Assembly: GCF_019720915.1 (NCBI RefSeq)
Contig: NZ_JAHKSI010000001.1
Coordinates: 806,001 to 870,000 of the forward strand
Direction of reading: 5' to 3'
DNA length: 64,000 nt
DNA from: Alkalihalobacillus sp. TS-13
GTDB lineage: Bacteria; Bacillota; Bacilli; Bacillales; Fictibacillaceae
Shown here: in pieces, positions 58,753 through 64,000 of the stretch
Layout: each line of letters begins with the position of its first letter
Numbering within the stretch: position 1 is the stretch's first letter
The notes under the pieces: model-generated
Seen by the model: the letters and a program-made list of their open reading frames with translations, nothing else
What the model was told of the DNA's origin: nothing
The model's database searches: none
Made by a program: the position numbers and the translations under genes

Positions 58753-61062
58753 ATGAGTAAGATGCGCGTTTATGAATATGCAAAGAAACATAACGTTCAA
58801 AGTAAAGATGTAATTCAAAAATTGAAGACTATGAATATAGAAGTCACAAATCATATGTCAACGATAGAAGATACCACTGTTACTAAATTGGATCAAGCAT
58901 TCAGTCCTAGTAAAGGTCAAAAGAAAGACCAGAAACCGAATAAACCATCCAATAAACCTATGAATCAATCGGACAACAAACCAAAAGGGAAAGCGACAGA
59001 CAACAATCGGAATCAACAAAAGTCTGGTGATCGACCGAACAATCGCGGTGGAAATAACCCGAATGACAACCGAGGGCAGAACCGTCCAGGAGGACAAAAC
59101 CGTCCAGGAGGACAGAACCGTCCAGGCGGACAAAATCGTCCAGGAGGACAGAACCGTCCTGGCGTGCAGAATCGTCCAGGAGGACAGAACCGTCCAGGCG
59201 GGCAGAATCGTCCAGGAGGACAGAACCGGCCAAAAGGAAAAGGACGTAACAATCGCCCAGCTGCGAATCAACAACAGCAGCCGAAGAGAGAACAGCCGAA
59301 ACCAAAAATGCCTGAAAAGATCACTTTTGAAGGTTCTTTGACTGTCGGGGAACTCGCAAAGAAACTTCATATCGAAACATCTGAAATCATCAAAAAGATG
59401 ATGGGATTAGGTGTAATGGCGACGATCAACCAGGAGCTTGACAAAGAAACAATCGAGCTGGTTGCCGCTGACTTCAACGTTGAAGTTGAAGAAGAAATAA
59501 TCATTGACGAAACGAACTTTGAGGAAAATGAAATTGAAGAGGATGAAAGTAAACTCTCAATCCGTCCACCAGTCGTGACGATTATGGGACACGTCGACCA
59601 CGGAAAAACGACGTTGCTTGATTCAATCCGTAAAACGAAGGTAGCTGCAGGAGAAGCTGGTGGAATCACTCAGCATATCGGTGCCTATCAGATCGAAGAA
59701 AATGGAAAACCGATTACATTCCTGGATACACCGGGACACGCAGCATTCACAACGATGCGTGCTCGTGGTGCACAAGTTACGGACATCACCATCCTGGTTG
59801 TAGCGGCTGATGATGGCGTCATGCCTCAGACGATCGAGGCGATCAACCATGCAAAAGCAGCAGAAGTCCCGATCATCGTGGCAGTGAACAAGATGGATAA
59901 AGAAGGGGCAAACCCAGATCGCGTTATGCAGGAATTGACTGAACACGAATTAATTCCTGAGGATTGGGGCGGCGATACGATTTTCGTCAAACTTTCAGCT
60001 ATCAATGGAGAAGGAATCGATGAGCTTCTTGAAATGGTACTTCTCGTAGCAGAGGTGGAAGAGCATAAATCGAATCCAGACCGTTTTGCCAATGGTACAG
60101 TAATTGAGGCACAACTAGACAAAGGTCGCGGCCCTGTCGCTACACTTCTTGTACAAGGCGGTACGCTTGAAGTCGGTGACCCGATCGTCGTCGGAAATAC
60201 GTTCGGACGGGTACGTGCAATGGTCAACGACCTTGGACGCCGTGTTAAAAAAGCAGGTCCATCAACACCTGTTGAAATTACCGGTTTGAATGATGTCCCG
60301 AATGCAGGGGATCAATTCCGAGTGTTCAAGGATGAGAAAAAAGCCCGTGCAATTGGTGAAGCCCGTGCGAAAAGACAAATTGAGCAACAGCGAAAAGAAA
60401 GCTCGAAGCTTAATCTGGATGATCTATTTGAGCAGATCAAGGAAGGCGACATCAAGGAAATCAACGTCATCCTCAAAGCAGATGTTCAAGGTTCTGTCGA
60501 AGCTCTCGCAGGTTCATTAAGAAAGATCGATGTGGAAGGTGTCAAGGTTAAAATCATTCATACTGGTGTAGGTGCGATTGCGGAATCTGATATCATTCTT
60601 GCATCAGCGTCAAATGCGATTATCATCGGCTTCAATGTACGTCCAGATAATAACGCGAAACGTACAGCAGAAGCTGAAAAAGTGGATATCCGATTGCATA
60701 GGATCATCTATAATGTGATTGATGAAATCGAATCTGCGATGAAGGGTATGCTTGATCCTGTCTATCAAGAGAAAGTGATCGGGCAAGTTGAAGTCCGTAC
60801 GACTTTCAAAGTTTCCAAAGTAGGAACCATTGCTGGTTGTTACGTAACTGAAGGTAAAATCACTCGTGATTCTGGTGTGCGTCTAGTCCGTGATGGTGTT
60901 GTCGTATTTGAAGGGGAAGTCGATACGCTGAAACGTTTCAAAGACGATGTCAAAGAAGTCGCAGCTGGTTATGAATGTGGTATAACATTGGAGAAATTCA
61001 ACGATATTAAAGAAGGCGACGTTATCGAAGCCTATGTGATGGAAGAGGTTAAACCGAAATGA
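58753..61062 (+). CDS. infB: Translation initiation factor IF-2
   Basis: GTPase that brings fMet-tRNA to the 30S subunit. It has 769 residues. An N-terminal IF2-N domain (about 1-50) is followed by a disordered, Gln/Asn/Arg/Gly-rich linker with nine hexapeptide units (108-161), then a second IF2-N domain near 195. The G domain holds GHVDHGKTT (279-287), DTPGHAAF and NKMD. Domains II, III and the tRNA-binding C-terminal domain follow. GGGGGTGA precedes the ATG. Confidence 0.98.
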   Translation: MSKMRVYEYAKKHNVQSKDVIQKLKTMNIEVTNHMSTIEDTTVTKLDQAFSPSKGQKKDQKPNKPSNKPMNQSDNKPKGKATDNNRNQQKSGDRPNNRGGNNPNDNRGQNRPGGQNRPGGQNRPGGQNRPGGQNRPGVQNRPGGQNRPGGQNRPGGQNRPKGKGRNNRPAANQQQQPKREQPKPKMPEKITFEGSLTVGELAKKLHIETSEIIKKMMGLGVMATINQELDKETIELVAADFNVEVEEEIIIDETNFEENEIEEDESKLSIRPPVVTIMGHVDHGKTTLLDSIRKTKVAAGEAGGITQHIGAYQIEENGKPITFLDTPGHAAFTTMRARGAQVTDITILVVAADDGVMPQTIEAINHAKAAEVPIIVAVNKMDKEGANPDRVMQELTEHELIPEDWGGDTIFVKLSAINGEGIDELLEMVLLVAEVEEHKSNPDRFANGTVIEAQLDKGRGPVATLLVQGGTLEVGDPIVVGNTFGRVRAMVNDLGRRVKKAGPSTPVEITGLNDVPNAGDQFRVFKDEKKARAIGEARAKRQIEQQRKESSKLNLDDLFEQIKEGDIKEINVILKADVQGSVEALAGSLRKIDVEGVKVKIIHTGVGAIAESDIILASASNAIIIGFNVRPDNNAKRTAEAEKVDIRLHRIIYNVIDEIESAMKGMLDPVYQEKVIGQVEVRTTFKVSKVGTIAGCYVTEGKITRDSGVRLVRDGVVVFEGEVDTLKRFKDDVKEVAAGYECGITLEKFNDIKEGDVIEAYVMEEVKPK
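59074..59235 (+). repeat. Nine 18-bp tandem repeats inside infB
   Basis: Nine in-frame units encode GQNRPG, the sixth changed to VQNRPG and the last to GQNRPK. Units differ at third codon positions (AAC/AAT, GGA/GGC). The repeat lies in the linker before the G domain. Confidence 0.9.
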
Positions 61063-61337
61063 TCGGAAGTTTGAAGTGTGAGTGTCATATACATGATGCT
61101 CACTCTTTGAAAGAAAAACGTTCGGTAGTCAAAAAAGTGATCCAGCGGCTGAAACAGCAGTTTAATGTTGCTGTAGCAGAGACCGATTTTCATGAGCTGT
61201 GGCAACGATTTGAAATTGGAATCGTGACCATATCCAAAGATAAGCAAATGGTTGAAAAAGAATTACAGCAAGTTATGAAATATCTGGACCGCTTTGATGA
61301 GTTTGAAATCACAAATTATGAGACCGAATTATTATAA
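61059..61337 (+). CDS. ylxP: DUF503 family protein YlxP
   Basis: A 92-residue DUF503 protein of unknown biochemical role, conserved between infB and rbfA. Typical text is [19 protein letters not shown] and [13 protein letters not shown]. It overlaps infB by 4 bp (ATGA). Confidence 0.93.
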   Translation: MIGSLKCECHIHDAHSLKEKRSVVKKVIQRLKQQFNVAVAETDFHELWQRFEIGIVTISKDKQMVEKELQQVMKYLDRFDEFEITNYETELL

Positions 61338-61375
61338 GAAACCTTCGCCTAAAACGGCGGAATGAGGTGTTTTTT

Positions 61376-61726
61376 ATGAGCAATGTACGTGCAAACCGCG
61401 TAGCAGAGCAGATGAAAAAAGAACTTGGCGAAATCATCGGCCAGAAGATCAAAGACCCTAGAGTAGGCTTTGTAACGGTCACCGCTGTTGAAGTGACTGG
61501 AGATCTTCAACAAGCGACCATCTTCATCTCTGTTTTCGGAGACGAAGAAGAGAAAGCGAATACACTTGCCGGACTCGCAAAAGCGACAGGGTTCATCCGT
61601 TCAGAAATAGGGAAACGGATCCGTTTAAGAAAAACACCAGAAATTCTCTTCGAATTTGACCATTCGATTGAATATGGCAACCGGATTGAGACTCTTCTGG
61701 ATGAAATCAATGATAACAGAGATTAA
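61376..61726 (+). CDS. rbfA: Ribosome-binding factor A
   Basis: Late 16S rRNA/30S maturation factor with a KH-like fold. ATG at 61376, six bases after ATGAGGTG, gives 116 residues; a GTG nine bases earlier is part of that site. [17 protein letters not shown] and [18 protein letters not shown] are diagnostic. Confidence 0.97.
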   Translation: MSNVRANRVAEQMKKELGEIIGQKIKDPRVGFVTVTAVEVTGDLQQATIFISVFGDEEEKANTLAGLAKATGFIRSEIGKRIRLRKTPEILFEFDHSIEYGNRIETLLDEINDNRD

Positions 61727-61734
61727 AGGTAAGA

Positions 61735-61856
61735 GGGATTGCCCCAGTGTATAGCGTTCATAACCCCAGATAGAACTTTCAGCGTGACATTGTCCTGTTG
61801 TTGGTATTATCAAGGATTGGACTACTTGGGCAATCCCATTTTCCCTTTAGAGGGAA
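61735..61856 (+). other. Long-loop inverted repeat between rbfA and truB
   Basis: GGGATTGCCC (61735-61744) pairs perfectly with GGGCAATCCC (61828-61837), enclosing 83 bases without a gene. A small hairpin TTCCCT-TTAG-AGGGAA (61841-61856) follows. In overall plan it resembles the element after frr. Confidence 0.45.
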
Positions 61857-61904
61857 ATGATTCACATGAAATCCTTATCACGGAATGAACGAGGAAGTGC
61901 GTGT

Positions 61905-62834
61905 ATGATAATAACAAGAGATGGAATTATCCCTTTACATAAACAAGCAGGAATGACTTCTCACGATTGTGTCGTAAAGCTTCGCAAAATCCTGCGAACG
62001 AAACGTGTTGGTCATACGGGTACCCTTGACCCATCCGTCTCAGGTGTACTCCCGATCTGTATAAACCGGGCTACAAAAGTGGCTGAATATATGAGTGCGT
62101 ATGATAAGACATACGAAGCAACGGTCGCTGTGGGTACAGCAACCACAACCGAAGATCAAAGTGGAGAAATCATAGAGTCTTCCAGACCAGAACTGTTCAG
62201 TGGAGATGAAGTGAAAGCAGTATTGCGATCATTTGAAGGCGAAATCGAACAAATTCCCCCCATGTATTCAGCTGTCAAAATAAAAGGTAAAAAATTATAT
62301 GAGTACGCTAGAGAAGGGATTACCATTGAAAGACCTTCCCGAACGATACGGATCGTACAATTAAAGCTTTTGAGCCTACCAGAACGAAATGAAGATAACG
62401 GTAATGTGGAATTCAAAATCAGAGTGACCTGCAGCAAGGGTACTTATATCCGTACCTTGGCAGTAGATATTGGCAAAGCATTAGGGTTTCCAGCACATAT
62501 GTCATCTTTGGTTCGGACACAGTCTGGACCGTTCTCTATACAAGATGCCGTTACACTTGAGGGACTCGAGCATGTTGTTAAGGCGGGAAATCTTTCTGAG
62601 GTTTTATTGCCGATTGAGAAAGCATTATCAATCTTTCCATCTGTTACGGTATCTGATGCAATGGAACAAAAGATCCTTAATGGATCTTTACTTGAAGAAA
62701 CGAAAGAACTTTCCAATCCCAGGACTGCCGTTTATAATGGACAAGGAGAGTGCCTCGCAATCTATATACCACATCCTGAACGCCAGGGATGGGTTAAACC
62801 TGAGAAAGTACTTAAAATTCAAAACAGAACTTAG
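61905..62834 (+). CDS. truB: tRNA pseudouridine-55 synthase TruB
   Basis: Makes pseudouridine at position 55 in tRNA. Start taken at ATG 61905, seven bases after GAGGAAG; this gives 309 residues, the B. subtilis length. Upstream in-frame ATGs (61857, 61866) would add unconserved residues. Catalytic Asp42 is in GHTGTLDPSVSG. RPSRTIRI and TCSKGTYIRTLA are present, with a short PUA-like C-terminus. Confidence 0.95.
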   Translation: MIITRDGIIPLHKQAGMTSHDCVVKLRKILRTKRVGHTGTLDPSVSGVLPICINRATKVAEYMSAYDKTYEATVAVGTATTTEDQSGEIIESSRPELFSGDEVKAVLRSFEGEIEQIPPMYSAVKIKGKKLYEYAREGITIERPSRTIRIVQLKLLSLPERNEDNGNVEFKIRVTCSKGTYIRTLAVDIGKALGFPAHMSSLVRTQSGPFSIQDAVTLEGLEHVVKAGNLSEVLLPIEKALSIFPSVTVSDAMEQKILNGSLLEETKELSNPRTAVYNGQGECLAIYIPHPERQGWVKPEKVLKIQNRT

Positions 62835-62842
62835 GTGGTAAT

Positions 62843-63787
62843 TTGAAAACGTATAGGATTGACCACACCCAATTGGACCAATTAAAAGAGTCGCCGCCGT
62901 CTGCAATGGCTATCGGATATTTTGATGGAATACATTTAGGTCATCAAAAAGTCATCATGGCTGCAAAGCATATTGCAGATGAAGCTGGATTGGACTCGGC
63001 GGTCATGACATTCGACCCTCATCCATCTGTTGTCTTAGGCAGGGAACGGACGGAAAAATCGCATATTACACCAATTGAAGATAAACGGTCCCTGATTGAA
63101 GCCATGGGAATCGACCGATTATATATTGTGAATTTCAGCAAAGCATTCGCATCACTTACACCACAACAATTTGTAGATGATTTCATTATCGGTCTCAATG
63201 TAAAACATGTCGTTGCTGGATTCGACTTTTCATTTGGCAAAAAAGGTGAAGGGACGATGGAAACACTACCGTTCCATTCAAGAGACCAATTCAAACATTC
63301 AATTGTCGATAAAGTAGCGGTCGATGATGAAAAAGTGAGCTCCACGTTGATACGGACATTGATCCGGAGCGGTGAAGTCGAGAAAATTCCTAAGTACTTA
63401 GGCCGAAGGTATTCTGTTAAAGGCACTGTCATTCACGGTGATCATCGCGGTCATACGATCGGTTTTCCGACAGCCAATATTGAACCAGCCGATTCTTATA
63501 TCTTACCAGAAATTGGGGTCTATGCTGTCCGGATGGAAGTGAATGGGGAATGGTATGAGGGTGTATGTAATGTCGGCTATAAACCGACCTTCAATGATGA
63601 AAAACCAGAAAACCCAAGTGTAGAAGTTCATTTGTTTTCATTTGATTCTTCCATTTATGGAGAAGCTGTTGAAGTTGAATGGCACCACAACATTCGTAAA
63701 GAAAAGAAATTCTCATCAATTGATGAATTGAAAGGACAGATTTCAAAGGATATTGACGCGGCAACACAAATTTTTCACAAATCGTGA
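62843..63787 (+). CDS. ribF: Bifunctional riboflavin kinase/FAD synthetase
   Basis: Converts riboflavin to FMN and FAD; ribC in B. subtilis. It has 314 residues. The N-terminal FMN adenylyltransferase domain has GYFDGIHLGHQKV and TFDPHPSVVLG; the C-terminal riboflavin kinase has GDHRGHTIGFPTANI. Start is TTG at 62843 after AGGTGG, 8 bp past truB. Confidence 0.96.
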   Translation: MKTYRIDHTQLDQLKESPPSAMAIGYFDGIHLGHQKVIMAAKHIADEAGLDSAVMTFDPHPSVVLGRERTEKSHITPIEDKRSLIEAMGIDRLYIVNFSKAFASLTPQQFVDDFIIGLNVKHVVAGFDFSFGKKGEGTMETLPFHSRDQFKHSIVDKVAVDDEKVSSTLIRTLIRSGEVEKIPKYLGRRYSVKGTVIHGDHRGHTIGFPTANIEPADSYILPEIGVYAVRMEVNGEWYEGVCNVGYKPTFNDEKPENPSVEVHLFSFDSSIYGEAVEVEWHHNIRKEKKFSSIDELKGQISKDIDAATQIFHKS

Positions 63788-63798
63788 ACGTTCATGAC

Positions 63799-63827
63799 TT
63801 GCATTTACACTCGAAAAAAGGTATTCT
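63799..63827 (+). promoter_or_regulatory. Probable rpsO promoter
   Basis: TTGCAT (63799-63804) and TATTCT (63822-63827) are 17 bp apart, directly after ribF. The palindrome TGTACA-ATT-TGTACA (63834-63848) lies at the predicted start. Confidence 0.5.
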
Positions 63828-63923
63828 TGTAGTTGTACAATTTGTACAGAACCACTTCTTGGCACAGCGATTCACCGACGCTTGCTAGGAGGATGGGGAT
63901 TAATAGAAAAGGAGGTGAATAGG

Positions 63924-64000
63924 ATGGCTATTTCACAAGAGCGTAAAAATGACTTGATTGCAGAGTACAAGACTCATGATAATGATACTGGTTCTCCAGA
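63924..64000 (+). CDS. rpsO: 30S ribosomal protein S15, 3' end missing
   Basis: The first 25 codons (MAISQERKNDLIAEYKT, then HDNDTGSP) match the N-terminus of S15, which binds 16S rRNA early in 30S assembly. AAAGGAGGTGA precedes the ATG. The window ends inside the gene. Confidence 0.95.
   Translation, partial: MAISQERKNDLIAEYKTHDNDTGSP

Noticed and set aside
59013-59341. Repeat-rich open frames on both strands across the infB linker (for example a Cys-Pro-Pro-Gly-Arg-Phe repeat on the - strand)
   Set aside because: They are other-frame readings of the 18-bp repeat inside infB, with no ribosome binding site or conserved domain.

Overview
The window is a chromosomal segment of a low-to-mid GC, motile, Gram-positive member of the Bacillaceae. 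Protein families and gene order follow the Bacillus subtilis order sucCD-dprA-topA-trmFO-xerC-hslVU-codY-fla/che-rpsB-tsf-pyrH-frr-uppS-cdsA-dxr-rasP-proS-polC-rimP-nusA-rnpM-ylxQ-infB-ylxP-rbfA-truB-ribF-rpsO. All 64 genes lie on the + strand. I cannot name a genus or species from the sequence alone. No phage, plasmid, CRISPR array, tRNA, rRNA or defence gene is visible.

Layout. (1) 1-1971: the end of sucC, sucD and a terminator. (2) 2394-10567: DNA uptake and topology (dprA, topA), tRNA methylation (trmFO), chromosome dimer resolution (xerC), the HslVU protease and CodY, closed by a terminator. (3) 11529-41113: the fla/che operon of 35 genes, covering basal body, hook, C ring, export apparatus, FlhF/FlhG, chemotaxis, SigD, a DUF342/FapA-like protein, a Gln-rich protein and SwrB. 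(4) 41433-49344: rpsB, tsf, pyrH, frr, then isoprenoid and phospholipid synthesis (uppS, cdsA, dxr) and the RasP protease. (5) 50048-56316: proS and polC. (6) 56546-64000: the rimP-nusA-infB translation cluster, ribosome and tRNA maturation genes, ribF and the start of rpsO.

The genes themselves are orthodox. What stands out is in the gaps. Two unrelated families of short dispersed repeats fill almost every intergenic space longer than 300 bp and even interrupt the fla/che operon. Family A is about 140 bp, has inverted termini, and shows compensatory base changes between copies. It has five copies: before flgE, three in tandem between flhB and flhA, and before rpsB. Family B is about 250-310 bp and built of nested inverted repeats. 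It lies after sucD, after codY (inverted), before flhA, between rpsB and tsf, and before proS, with mini and degenerate derivatives before proS and polC. Other structured non-coding candidates lie between codY and flgB, between frr and uppS, before truB, before proS, before dxr and in the rimP leader. I found no clearly new protein system; the repeat families and leader structures are the best candidates for something undescribed.

Non-ATG starts are common here: TTG for dprA, trmFO, fliE, fliH, motE, fliM and ribF; GTG for fliG, fliL, fliO, flhG and the DUF342 gene. Several starts were moved from the longest open frame to the codon best spaced from a Shine-Dalgarno sequence.
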